Shown: positions 51,842 through 59,789, counted from the first letter of the stretch. The stretch is DNA of 64,000 bases from Secundilactobacillus kimchicus JCM 15530 (GCF_001433995.1 NZ_AZCX01000003.1:248001-312000), one strand, 5' to 3'. Notes: a model not told the origin generated them from the letters alone. Program-made: numbers and translations.

Positions 51842-52129
51842 TCAATCTTCCATTTCGAGTGATTCGAGGAACCCGGGCATATACTTCGTGAATGTCTCTT
51901 CCCGAAGGGTGATTAGCCGACTTTGTGCATCTTTTCGGGTGGTAGTGAGACCAGCCTCCCTTAAAGTACGGAGGTGATATGAGATCGTCGAATTAGCGAT
52001 GCCCATCAGATCACTTATTTCACCACAAGCCATTTCGCGATGCGTCGCGTGCAATATTCGCACGATTTCCAGTCGCGCGTCATCTGCCAAGGCCTTTAAT
52101 ATTTTCACTCTAGAGCTATTGTCATGCAT
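51842..52129 (-). CDS. ArsR-family transcriptional regulator
   Basis: A 95-residue winged-helix protein: SSRVKILKALADDARLEIVR, REMACGEISDLMGIANSTIS and YHLRTLREAGLTTTRKD are the ArsR blocks. One Cys (in MACGE) is present, not the ELCVCDL metal box. The start MHDNSSR at 52129 has AAGGAG nine bases upstream; longer in-frame starts are less likely. It probably controls the MFS gene behind it. Confidence 0.85.
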   Translation of the reverse strand: MHDNSSRVKILKALADDARLEIVRILHATHREMACGEISDLMGIANSTISYHLRTLREAGLTTTRKDAQSRLITLREETFTKYMPGFLESLEMED

Positions 52130-52163
52130 GAACATCACTCCTTGGCAATGAGTATACACTTAT

Positions 52164-52179
52164 TTCCATATATGTGGAA
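52164..52179. promoter_or_regulatory. Candidate operator upstream of the ArsR-type gene
   Basis: TTCCATATATGTGGAA is a short palindrome (5-base arms) beside the -10 box TATACA/TATACT at 52153. It is a reasonable ArsR operator. Confidence 0.45.
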
Positions 52180-52338
52180 GTACAAACTTGAGAGCTAAAA
52201 ATCAATGTTCGCACTGATGATTCTTCGCACTAATCCGGCCAGCGAATCATGATAAGGTCGTTCAACCTGAAAAAAAGAGGTAAACTACGATTAATGAAAT
52301 CAGCTCATTTTCTATCACTATTTTAGGAGGGATATTTC

Positions 52339-52998
52339 ATGACCAATAATGATTACCTAGCGCTTAAAGTGCCGTTTTCTGAAAAAGATCAGGTTAAAAA
52401 ATTATTTGCGCATTGGGATGCAGGAAAAAAGAGATGGTATGCCACAAACCGAAAGTATTACTATAAATTCAGAAATTGGATTCCTGGAGAAATTGTTGTT
52501 ACCGATTTTATAGGCATTATTCAAGGGGTGGTTACTTGCTGGAAGTGCGGTAGGCAAACCCATGTCTCCTCACCCACGATTACTGCGTTAAACACCATTG
52601 ATATCGAAGATGGTGGCACCATCACCGATTTTTCAGGGTTTGATGTCTATTCGTTTCCTTGGGAGACCGCAAGCGTTATCATGCCCCAGCAGTTTGTAGA
52701 ATATGGTCGAAGGACACGTTCAATCAAACGTGTTTTTAGCAAGACTGAGGGACACGCATACTTAGGGAACGTTTGTGAACACTGTACTTCACTTCAAGGG
52801 AATTTTTTTCTCTACGATGAACCAGATTCCCCATTTCTCTACGAAAGCACTACGCCATTAGTTATAGAGCGCGTCCGCCTAGGCAATGGTGATTATGTTT
52901 TGCCATTTAACAGTATTGATTCTCGAATTTCACCTAATACAGATATTCTTAGCCGCGTTTCATTCGTCGAGTCGAATATGGTCATCGCCGATTACTAA
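52339..52998 (+). CDS. DUF5710-domain protein with zinc ribbon
   Basis: A 219-residue protein. Residues 5-50 (LALKVPFSEKDQVKKLFAHW then DAGKKRWYATNRKYYYKF) match the DUF5710 motif found in plasmid and phage-related proteins that handle nucleic acids. A TCWKCGRQTH pair (about 72-82) and GNVCEHC (about 142-148) give a four-cysteine zinc site. An ATG follows GGAGGG. Base composition is more AT-rich than the neighbours. Function unknown. It may be a mobile-element or defence accessory. Confidence 0.65.
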   Translation: MTNNDYLALKVPFSEKDQVKKLFAHWDAGKKRWYATNRKYYYKFRNWIPGEIVVTDFIGIIQGVVTCWKCGRQTHVSSPTITALNTIDIEDGGTITDFSGFDVYSFPWETASVIMPQQFVEYGRRTRSIKRVFSKTEGHAYLGNVCEHCTSLQGNFFLYDEPDSPFLYESTTPLVIERVRLGNGDYVLPFNSIDSRISPNTDILSRVSFVESNMVIADY

Positions 52999-53059
52999 CA
53001 TATTAGTGGACAACGTGAAAAGAAACATCGACAAGGAGTTGCCAGAATTGTGCCATACT

Positions 53060-53310
53060 GTGTTCACTTGGACGGGGGATGGCTGATCACTTTGAGCTGG
53101 TACAGGCACTTTTTGCCAAGGCGGTTAAAGCACACAACGATACGGGCGACAAATTAGAACGTGCATATTGGGTCAGATTATCCAGATGTATATGTGGAGC
53201 ACAAATCACTTCTGAGAGGTCACCCACTTGTTGGATCGTCGCTATGTGAATGAGTATCTCGATAAGACGGAAAGGGAATTGCGCGACGCAATTGGTAATA
53301 ACAAAGACTA
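53060..53310 (+). pseudogene. Decayed coding remnant
   Basis: No frame is open throughout, but short stretches read like protein in changing frames: ADHFELVQALFAKAVKAHND and about 53170-53248 SDYPDVYVEHKSLLRGHPLV, then about 53236-53310 RRYVNEYLDKTERELRDAIG. The pattern fits a gene broken by two or more frameshifts. The original family could not be named. It lies next to the OLD-family fragment, so both may be remnants of one mobile or defence locus. Confidence 0.5.
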
Positions 53311-53351
53311 AGCTCCAATTTTAAAAATATTGATTAATGGAAGGAAATAAT

Positions 53352-53541
53352 ATGAAGCTGACGAAGTTGATAATAGATGGATTTCGATCTTATGGAGAAC
53401 CGACAACCATCAGTTTTGATAATATTACGACACTGATTGGTAGCAACGGGGCTGGTAAAACCACTGCTAAATGCACTAAATAAGATGTTCTCAGTAAATG
53501 CTACTGATCGTGTAATTGTTCCAACCGATTTTTTCGTTATT
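53352..53541 (+). pseudogene. OLD-family AAA ATPase/nuclease, truncated and frameshifted
   Basis: From ATG 53352 (site GGAAGG) the frame reads MKLTKLIIDGFRSYGEPTTI then a Walker A ending LIGSNGAGKTT and stops at 53481. Shifting by one base gives LLNALNKMFSVNATDRVIVP TDFF, which continues the OLD/RecF-like ATPase pattern, then degenerates. So a one-base indel disrupts the gene and the rest (TOPRIM half) is gone. OLD proteins are anti-phage nucleases (the GajA group). Confidence 0.75.
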
Positions 53542-53616
53542 TTTTATTTTTTTGCTAAAAAGCAGTACCACTAACGCCGTCATATCAACATTTGTCTCTC
53601 ATATTTAACTTAGTAA

Positions 53617-53632
53617 AGTTTCACGTGAAACA
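53617..53632. promoter_or_regulatory. parS: parS site (15/16), abutting the next stop codon
   Basis: AGTTTCACGTGAAACA differs from the consensus only at the first base. Its end touches the stop codon of the recombinase-like gene (minus strand, TAA at 53633-53635). Confidence 0.88.
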
Positions 53633-54478
53633 TTATTCCGCCACCGACCGTGCTAATTTTCGGTAGTAGTCAATGGATTGGGGATCTAGTCGGAATTGGC
53701 TGGCCAAGGTTTGGTCGTCAACTTTGGGATGGTTCATCAGGTAATCAACAACCACACTTTGGTATAGTTTGGTGGGACTCAGCGGCATTCCGAGCTTGGC
53801 TTCGTCCGGTTTTAGATACTTGTGCAAACCAGGAAGGGTGAGGTGAGGGTCGTTAGAAAATCGTTGTTTGAGAAAGATATCGGCGGTCTTTTGGCGCTCC
53901 TGAATGGGCTTAATGAACTGTTGAAACGCCTGCCAGAAGTGCTGTTCATCAGTGGTAAACGTCGCGGGATCGAGCTGTTGGTAGAATCCGGGCGTTAAGA
54001 GTTCACTGACGGTGAATCCTTGGTGGATCAGCATCAGTGTCAGTCGCGTGTAGAAACTCAAGGTCGGATCCGCTAAAATTTCAGGTAGCAGGTATAACCA
54101 TTTGACAGCAGGTGGCTGAAGGTCGGCCTTGGACTTCCCTTTCAACGTTACAGTGGGGTACTGGCTAATCAATTGATGAGTGAATAGGTACTTAAAATAC
54201 ACGTTGATATGGGACAAAAGCTTGTTGTAAGTGCCATTTGTGATGTGCCGTTGCTTAAGAACCATTCCGAGATACTGCTCAATATCACGGTCAAACAAGC
54301 TGTCAACGCGATGATCGCGTTGGTAGCCAACGTTAAACAGGCTGAGATAGTTGAAGAGGTCCGTTAGTACGGAACGGTATTCGGTGATGGTGATGGGCGC
54401 CAAGTCTTGACCCGCTAACATGGTTTCAAAACTATCTTGGTAGGGGTAGGCATTGACGGGCTTTTGTTGATCTGACAT
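53633..54478 (-). CDS. Tyrosine-recombinase-like protein without catalytic residues
   Basis: A 281-residue protein with a SAM-like N-terminal core-binding domain (about residues 13-110, EYRSVLTDLFNYLSL, TNGTYNKLLSHINVYFKYLF) followed by a catalytic-like half. In the first box, where active recombinases read GLRxSEL, it has GFTVSELL, so the catalytic Arg is Thr. The later HxLRH box is replaced by PTKLYQSVVVDYLM and only a YYRKL tyrosine remains. It cannot be an active XerC/D-type enzyme. The start at 54478 (MSDQQKPV) has GGAGG upstream; an upstream ATG at 54496 is less likely. A DNA-binding, non-cutting role is possible. Confidence 0.75.
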   Translation of the reverse strand: MSDQQKPVNAYPYQDSFETMLAGQDLAPITITEYRSVLTDLFNYLSLFNVGYQRDHRVDSLFDRDIEQYLGMVLKQRHITNGTYNKLLSHINVYFKYLFTHQLISQYPTVTLKGKSKADLQPPAVKWLYLLPEILADPTLSFYTRLTLMLIHQGFTVSELLTPGFYQQLDPATFTTDEQHFWQAFQQFIKPIQERQKTADIFLKQRFSNDPHLTLPGLHKYLKPDEAKLGMPLSPTKLYQSVVVDYLMNHPKVDDQTLASQFRLDPQSIDYYRKLARSVAE

Positions 54479-54532
54479 TCCGGGACCTCCATTCATTGAT
54501 AAAGTTACTTTAACTTAATTGGGCCTAAAATA

Positions 54533-54567
54533 AAACCCTTAACCCGTCAAGTCGCGGGTTAAGGGTT
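54533..54567. terminator. Bidirectional terminator
   Basis: AAACCCTTAACCCG and CGGGTTAAGGGTTT form a perfect 14-base stem after the lipoprotein gene; T/A tracts follow. Confidence 0.8.
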
Positions 54568-54574
54568 TAAAAGA

Positions 54575-55123
54575 CTAGTTATCAGCTTGAACAAAGACGG
54601 CGTTCGTCTTATCGTAATCAACATCACGGACAACTTTGTAGCCGCTAAGACCAATCTTAGTGGCGTTGTTGGTACCCGTGGTCGTATCTTTAAACGTCAT
54701 GGTTTGCGTCATTGGAATATCGGATAACTTCCCGGCGAACTTAATCACCGTTTGGTTGTTGGCATCGGTCTTGAACGTGTAGCGGACGGTGCCTTCCTTA
54801 TTCAGCGCGTTAGCACTCTTTGCAGCGCTGTATGACTTGTAATACTTCGTGACATTATAGATGGTGACCCGGTTGGTGTTTTTATTGAAATAAAAAGCTT
54901 CCATGCCGGATTCACTCTTTTTATTAACGCCGCCAGCAGCGTACCAAAGGGCGTTGCTGTCTTCAATCGTTTTTTGAACGTCACTGGGTTTAGTACTAGT
55001 GGGTTCGTTTTTAAAGCTCGCTTGTTCGTGTTGTTTGTTCCCTTGACTTTGATTCCCGCAGGCGGCTAGCACCAGCGCAAGAACGGCTACTAGACTTAGT
55101 AGTAGAGTTTGGGACTTCTTCAT
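54575..55123 (-). CDS. Lipoprotein, unknown function
   Basis: A 182-residue secreted lipoprotein: signal segment LLLSLVAVLALVLAACGNQS with lipobox LAAC (Cys about 20). The mature part is Lys, Asn, Thr-rich and contains GGVNKKSESGMEAFYFNKNTN, resembling small Lactobacillus lipoproteins of unknown role. The start is the ATG at 55123, with GAGGTG upstream; a TTG two codons earlier is possible. It is monocistronic. Confidence 0.75.
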   Translation of the reverse strand: MKKSQTLLLSLVAVLALVLAACGNQSQGNKQHEQASFKNEPTSTKPSDVQKTIEDSNALWYAAGGVNKKSESGMEAFYFNKNTNRVTIYNVTKYYKSYSAAKSANALNKEGTVRYTFKTDANNQTVIKFAGKLSDIPMTQTMTFKDTTTGTNNATKIGLSGYKVVRDVDYDKTNAVFVQADN

Positions 55124-55200
55124 TTTCAATCACCTCAATAGCTTTAGTATAGCATATCCATGTAACAGCTAGGTGGCTTTTACTTTAAGAAAGTGTGAAA

Positions 55201-55357
55201 AAGAAAAGTGCGGAACAAGGCGGTTAGACCGCGGAGTGTAAGCGGAATAGGCGGAAACTCCCGGGTTTGGAGTTTTTGGCTATTTTGCTTACACAGTAGC
55301 GGTTTGCCTTGAGTAGCCGGATTAAGAAAAGTGCGGAACAAGGCGGTTAGACCGCGG
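55201..55357. repeat. Palindromic repeat element with flanking direct repeats
   Basis: A 34-base unit beginning AAGAAAAGTGCGGAACAAGG occurs at 55201-55234 and again at 55324-55357. Between and overlapping them lies a large inverted repeat: CAAGGC (55216) with GCCTTG (55306), GTGTAAGC (55236) with GCTTACAC (55287), AAACTCC (55255) with GGAGTTT (55269). The whole 157 bases has no support as a gene. It looks like a non-autonomous repeat or a structured RNA, probably present elsewhere in the genome. Confidence 0.7.
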
Positions 55358-55434
55358 GAAATCACTAATTACCAGTAGACCAAACATATGTTTCTTGGTA
55401 AAATTGAAGACATTAGTGATGAGGAGTTGTCAGC

Positions 55435-56247
55435 ATGTCAAAAAAGCGTCGACCGGGTCGTCGAAATCAACAATCGTCTATTATAGGGTATCTCGTCATC
55501 TTCATTGTTGTGGTTGTTGGGGCGTTAGCGGTAGATGGCCGCCATTATTCGACCTCAAACAAGGGAAGCTTACTGGAAGAAGCCAGTTCGGTTGTGCGAT
55601 CCGTGACGCAGGGGGCCAACCCGGCGAATACGGGTACGACAACGGCTAAAGGGACCCAACAGTTAGCTAAGTTAAACTATTCAGGTAAACAAACCGTATT
55701 GGTTAATGAAAATCAGCCAACGTTTACGAAGGCTCAGCTCAGTATGAGTCATGGCGCGTGGGCGCATTATGGGGATCTAGATTCCCTCAATCGGGTCACA
55801 GGCGCGTCAGCCATGTTGAACCGATCATTGATGCCGACAGCTAAGCGGGAGCCACTGTACGTGAATCCGACGGGTTGGCATAATCGTAAAATTCGGTACA
55901 AAGGGGAGACAACTTGGCTGTATAACCGTAGTCATTTATTGGGGTACCAGCTGACCGGCCAAAATAATAATTTAAAAAATCTCATGACGGGCACGCAATC
56001 CTTAAACAGTCCTGGTATGGAGATTTATGAAAATAAAATTGCCAGTTATCTGCGAGAAACCACCGATAACGTCCGTTACGAGGTCACACCCGTTTTTCGC
56101 GGGACCGAACTACTAGCACGTGGGGTGCACATGCAAGCGGAGTCGCTGCGAACTAGATCGATTCGATTCAACATTTATATTTTTAATATCCAACCCGGCG
56201 CTAATATTGATTATCAGACTGGCCGTGCCAAACAGGCGGCGAGTTAG
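55435..56247 (+). CDS. DNA/RNA non-specific endonuclease, secreted or membrane-anchored (EndA-like)
   Basis: A 270-residue protein with a basic N-terminus and one hydrophobic segment (IIGYLVIFIVVVVGALAVDG, about 16-35) that anchors it outside the cell. The catalytic core NRSHLLGYQLTGQNNNLKNL (about residues 162-182) corresponds to the DRGH/NRSH box plus the downstream Asn/Glu metal site of the beta-beta-alpha-Me nucleases (EndA, DNA-entry nuclease). It should cut extracellular DNA or RNA. The ATG follows GAGGAG. Monocistronic. Confidence 0.88.
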   Translation: MSKKRRPGRRNQQSSIIGYLVIFIVVVVGALAVDGRHYSTSNKGSLLEEASSVVRSVTQGANPANTGTTTAKGTQQLAKLNYSGKQTVLVNENQPTFTKAQLSMSHGAWAHYGDLDSLNRVTGASAMLNRSLMPTAKREPLYVNPTGWHNRKIRYKGETTWLYNRSHLLGYQLTGQNNNLKNLMTGTQSLNSPGMEIYENKIASYLRETTDNVRYEVTPVFRGTELLARGVHMQAESLRTRSIRFNIYIFNIQPGANIDYQTGRAKQAAS

Positions 56248-56252
56248 CCGTA

Positions 56253-56300
56253 AAAGCTTATTCCAGATGGGCAATCCGCCCACGGAATAAGCTTTTTTTT
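56253..56300 (+). terminator. Terminator after the nuclease
   Basis: AAAGCTTATTCC pairs with GGAATAAGCTTT and eight T follow. Confidence 0.9.
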
Positions 56301-56444
56301 ATGCTTAACCGTCGGATTTGCCGAACGGGTTGCCCCTGAATTGAACGGAACCAATCTTTGTGAAAAATAAGTTAGGTTACGTCGAGCTAGGGCCGGTCCG
56401 AGTTAAAAAAAGATCGCAAAATTCAAAAAAAGTTTTGTGAAAAA

Positions 56445-56458
56445 TGCAATCGATTACA
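56445..56458. promoter_or_regulatory. cre-like palindrome, distal
   Basis: TGCAATCGATTACA matches the LacI/CcpA-type consensus with one mismatch. It lies 270 bases upstream of fructokinase in an otherwise AT-rich spacer (56301-56606) that shows no gene. It could bind CcpA or a local LacI-type regulator. Confidence 0.5.
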
Positions 56459-56606
56459 TTTCATTCAAAATATGGTTTTATTCAGAACCACTAGTCAGTA
56501 ATAACGGCCAAATCAGGTATCGTATCAAGAGTTAATGGTGTTTCTGGAAATAGATAAATAATCAAAATAAAACATAATTATTCAGTGATCAAAGAATTTC
56601 ACTATC

Positions 56607-56635
56607 TTGCCCTATTTCCTGTAAGCGCTTACCAT
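56607..56635 (+). promoter_or_regulatory. Promoter with overlapping cre, fructokinase operon
   Basis: TTGCCC (56607-56612), 17-base spacer, TACCAT (56630-56635). TGTAAGCGCTTACC (56620-56633) is a near-perfect cre lying in the spacer and -10 box, so CcpA would block the promoter. It fits catabolite repression of the fructose genes. Confidence 0.7.
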
Positions 56636-56712
56636 TAGTAGCATAATAAACGCGACTTAGATAAACATTTCACTAACTTGAATGTGATTCGGTTGCAGAG
56701 AGGGGCATTACG

Positions 56713-57588
56713 ATGCAGTTAGGCAGTGTAGAAGCAGGTGGAACGAAGTTTGTTTGCGCAGTTGGAAATGAGGACTACCGGATCTTAGATCGCGTGCAGT
56801 TCCCGACCACAACTCCGGAGGAAACACTTCAAAAAACCGTCGACTACTTCAAACAATTTCCAGAATTACAAGCGATTGGGGTCTCAAGTTTTGGCCCAAT
56901 CGAATTACGTCGGAATGCGGATGATTACGGCTACATTACTAATACACCAAAGCCGGGATGGAAGGATACCCCGTTTGTGGGCCGACTTCAACAGGATTTT
57001 GACCTTCCCATTAGCTGGACAACGGACGTGAATGGCTCTGCATATGGGGAATATGTGATGTCAACGCTGTTTAACGAGAAAATTGATTCGTTAGTTTATT
57101 ACACAATTGGCACTGGTGTCGGTGCGGGTGCTGTTGTGGACGGCGAATTTATTGGGGATGTGGGTCATCCAGAGATGGGCCACGTTCGGCTCAAACGGCA
57201 CCCTGACGATCTTGATTTTCCAGGAATTTGCCCGTTTCACGGTGATTGCCTAGAAGGATTAGTGGCGGGGCCAACGTTTGAGGCTCGGACCGGGAAAAAG
57301 GGACAGGACGTGCCACTGAGCGACCACACCTGGGACATCATGGCCTTTTACGTGGCGCAAGCAGCCATTCAGGTCACCCTAACGTTGCGGCCAGCCAAAA
57401 TCGTTTTTGGTGGTGGTGTGGTTAGCGAACCGTTCCTCAAAAAGGTCAGAAGTCAGTTTGACGAGTTGATGAACCACTATGTTGAAGTTGGTGATTTGAA
57501 CCACTACATTGTGATGCCAAACGTGAAGGAAAATGGCTCGGCGACGGTCGGCGACTTCGCGCTTGCCCTCAAAGAATTACAAAAATAA
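56713..57588 (+). CDS. scrK: Fructokinase (ROK family)
   Basis: A 291-residue ROK kinase: nucleotide site GSVEAGGTKFVCAVGN, catalytic Asp in TTDVNGSAYGEY (near residue 105), TIGTGVGAGAVVDG and the zinc motif built from His in RHPDDLDFPGICPFHGDCLE (Cys, His, Cys). This zinc version with PGWKD is typical of bacterial fructokinase ScrK/YdhR. It makes fructose 6-phosphate from fructose. It is first in a four-gene unit with mannitol dehydrogenase, a membrane protein and a VOC protein. Confidence 0.9.
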   Translation: MQLGSVEAGGTKFVCAVGNEDYRILDRVQFPTTTPEETLQKTVDYFKQFPELQAIGVSSFGPIELRRNADDYGYITNTPKPGWKDTPFVGRLQQDFDLPISWTTDVNGSAYGEYVMSTLFNEKIDSLVYYTIGTGVGAGAVVDGEFIGDVGHPEMGHVRLKRHPDDLDFPGICPFHGDCLEGLVAGPTFEARTGKKGQDVPLSDHTWDIMAFYVAQAAIQVTLTLRPAKIVFGGGVVSEPFLKKVRSQFDELMNHYVEVGDLNHYIVMPNVKENGSATVGDFALALKELQK

Positions 57589-57609
57589 CGCATTAAGGAG
57601 CTTTTGAAG

Positions 57610-58611
57610 ATGAAGGGATTAGTATTAACCGCAGTTGAAAAGATGGCTGTTGAAGAATTAAAGACGCCAGAATTAAAGCCAAACGAGGTGTTGATCAACA
57701 CCGCTTATGCTGGAATTTGTGGGACTGACCACGCTCTATACAAAGGATTGCCTGGTTCCGCTGATGCCGTTCCACCAATCGTGTTGGGTCACGAAAATTC
57801 AGGAGTGGTGGCCGAAGTTGGGTCAGAAGTTAAAAATGTGAAGAAGGGTGATCGCGTGACCGTTGACCCTAACATCTACTGTGGCGAATGCTTCTACTGT
57901 CGGACGGGACGTCCAGAACTCTGCGATAACCTGTCTGCAGTTGGGGTTACTCGTAACGGGGGCTTTGAGGAGCAATTTACCGCACCCGCTTCAGTTGTTT
58001 ACCGGATCCCGGACAACGTGTCATTGAAGGATGCGGCAACCACGGAACCTATTTCTTGTGCGGTTCACGGAATTAAGTTGTTAAAATTAACGCCGTATCA
58101 AAAAGCGCTAGTCATCGGTGACGGCTTCATGGGTCAATTGTTTGTTCAAATTCTCCAAGCCTATGGGGTTCACCAAGTTGATTTAGCCGGTTTGAACGAC
58201 GAACGAATGGCTTTGAACAAAGAAAAATTTGGCGTCGTGAACACTTACAAGTCTGGTGTCGACGACATTCCTGCTGACTACGACGTTGTGATCGAAGCCG
58301 TCGGTGCACCGGTCACTCAAGAAATGGCAGTTTCAGCAACGCGGAAGGGCGCTCAAGTGTTAATGTACGGGGTTGGTGCACCTGATCAAACCTTCTCAAT
58401 GAACACGTACGAAGTTTTCCAAAAGCAATTGACGATCCAAGGTTCGTTTATTAACCCCCACGCTTTTGAAGACTCATTGGCACTCTTATCCAGCGGTAAG
58501 TTGGATGTCGATACTTTGATTAGTCACGAACTGACCTTTGACACCGTTGAAGACTTCTTGAACGGTCGCATTGAAAACGTCAGCAAGGCCGTTGTTAAAG
58601 TAGGTGACTAA
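57610..58611 (+). CDS. mdh: Mannitol 2-dehydrogenase (zinc, NAD(P)H-dependent fructose reductase)
   Basis: A 333-residue zinc medium-chain dehydrogenase. It strongly recalls the mannitol dehydrogenase of Leuconostoc (shared blocks AGICGTDHALYKGLPGSADAV, PPIVLGHENSGVVAEVGSEV, TVDPNIYCGECFYCRTGRPE, FVQILQAYGVHQVDLAGL). Catalytic zinc ligands and the four-Cys structural site are intact. It reduces fructose to mannitol, regenerating NAD+ or NADP+ in heterofermentation. The ATG at 57610 follows AAGGAG; a TTG two codons earlier is possible. The pairing with fructokinase lets fructose serve as carbon source or electron acceptor. Confidence 0.92.
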   Translation: MKGLVLTAVEKMAVEELKTPELKPNEVLINTAYAGICGTDHALYKGLPGSADAVPPIVLGHENSGVVAEVGSEVKNVKKGDRVTVDPNIYCGECFYCRTGRPELCDNLSAVGVTRNGGFEEQFTAPASVVYRIPDNVSLKDAATTEPISCAVHGIKLLKLTPYQKALVIGDGFMGQLFVQILQAYGVHQVDLAGLNDERMALNKEKFGVVNTYKSGVDDIPADYDVVIEAVGAPVTQEMAVSATRKGAQVLMYGVGAPDQTFSMNTYEVFQKQLTIQGSFINPHAFEDSLALLSSGKLDVDTLISHELTFDTVEDFLNGRIENVSKAVVKVGD

Positions 58612-58645
58612 CATGCGAACTGCGAGTGAAGCGGGAGGTGCTACA

Positions 58646-59389
58646 ATGTCGACAGCAACTGGTCGGACCATCTCAATGAGCAAGTCCATCGCATACTTTG
58701 CGTTGTCGTTAGTGATTAACTCCGCTGGTAACGTCATTACACTGGTGACCAGCTCGAAAATCCATCCGTCTTATCTGGGGTCAGCGTACTGGACGGCGGC
58801 TGAAGCCAATTTTGCGACAGCCATCAATTGGAACTTGTTTTGGACCTTTTTGATTATTGGGGTTTTAACAACGGTGTTAAACGCCATTTTGATCGGAAAA
58901 TGGGAATGGGGTCGGGCCCTTGGAAACTTGATTTTCATGGTGCCGTTCTCGTTTCTGATTCAGGTCTTTGAAGACTTTTTCATGGGGAAGTATCCCAGCC
59001 TGTTTGCCGGGTTCCCGGATGCTAAGACGCCGGGCATGGTCATCTTCTATGTATTATTGAACTTCTTTGGGGTTGCGATGATTGCGACGGCTATCTCAAT
59101 CTACCAGCGGGTCAACTTGGTGTTACACCCTGCTGATGACTTGATGCAGGTTTTACGGTTTAAGTATTTTAAGGGGAATGCGAACGTGGCCATGTGGGTG
59201 TCATACGTGCCACCGACCGTTTTGGCCATCATCGCGTTTGCGGTGACGCGTCAATTTACAAACTTTGGGCTCGGGACAATATTTGCCCTGCTATTCCAAG
59301 GCGGCATTACTGGAATCGCCGATAAAGCCATCTTCCCGCGGCTGAAACATCAAGCCGTTGACGTTGGTGAATCAGAGACCGGTAAGTAG
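58646..59389 (+). CDS. YczE/YitT-like integral membrane protein
   Basis: A 247-residue protein with about six membrane helices. After a short tail come SIAYFALSLVINSAGNVITL, VTSSKIHPSYLGSAYWTAAE, GVLTTVLNAILIGKWEWGRA and a final helix near GLGTIFALLFQGGITGI. The pattern resembles the YczE/YyaS/YitT permease-like family common in lactobacilli. The start at 58646 has GGGAGGTG; a start at 58613 overlapping the mdh stop codon is an alternative. It may carry sugar or polyol in this operon, but that is only from position. Confidence 0.75.
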   Translation: MSTATGRTISMSKSIAYFALSLVINSAGNVITLVTSSKIHPSYLGSAYWTAAEANFATAINWNLFWTFLIIGVLTTVLNAILIGKWEWGRALGNLIFMVPFSFLIQVFEDFFMGKYPSLFAGFPDAKTPGMVIFYVLLNFFGVAMIATAISIYQRVNLVLHPADDLMQVLRFKYFKGNANVAMWVSYVPPTVLAIIAFAVTRQFTNFGLGTIFALLFQGGITGIADKAIFPRLKHQAVDVGESETGK

Positions 59390-59399
59390 GAGGAGAAAA

Positions 59400-59789
59400 A
59401 TGGCGATTAATGAGTATATTACGGGTATCCAACACGTGGGCATTCCCACGGATGATTTGGACAGCACCATTGCATTTTATAAAGGGCTTGGTTTTGAACA
59501 AGCGGGACTGTTTCCAAACGGGCAGGAACACTGTGCGTTCATGCGGTTAGGAAACCTAACGATCGAGACGTGGACTGGTGATCCAACCGCTAAAAAGGCG
59601 GGCGCAATTAACCATATTTCGTTAAATACCACTGATGTTGAGGCGGCCTTTGCAGCTGCTAAGAAACAGGGTCTGACCTTGGTCAACACTGAGATTCAGT
59701 CAATTCCCAGTTTTTGGGATAACGGCATTCGATTCTTTAACATTTTGGGCCCTAATCAGGAAACGATTGAATTTTGTCAAATTTTGTAA
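59400..59789 (+). CDS. VOC-family (glyoxalase/bleomycin-resistance fold) protein
   Basis: A 129-residue single VOC repeat pair: ITGIQHVGIPTDDLDSTIAF YKGLGFEQ, metal-type His and Glu positions (HVGI, IETW, NHISL, ETIEF). It may act on a small carbonyl or isomerise a substrate; annotation is only to superfamily. The ATG follows AGGAGG. It is the fourth gene after fructokinase and is closed by a terminator. A detoxifying or lyase role near the fructose genes is a guess. Confidence 0.8.
   Translation: MAINEYITGIQHVGIPTDDLDSTIAFYKGLGFEQAGLFPNGQEHCAFMRLGNLTIETWTGDPTAKKAGAINHISLNTTDVEAAFAAAKKQGLTLVNTEIQSIPSFWDNGIRFFNILGPNQETIEFCQIL

Noticed and set aside
55180-55365. 61-codon minus-strand ORF in the repeat
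   Set aside because: It is generated by the palindromic repeat (LTALFRTFL occurs twice because the unit is duplicated).
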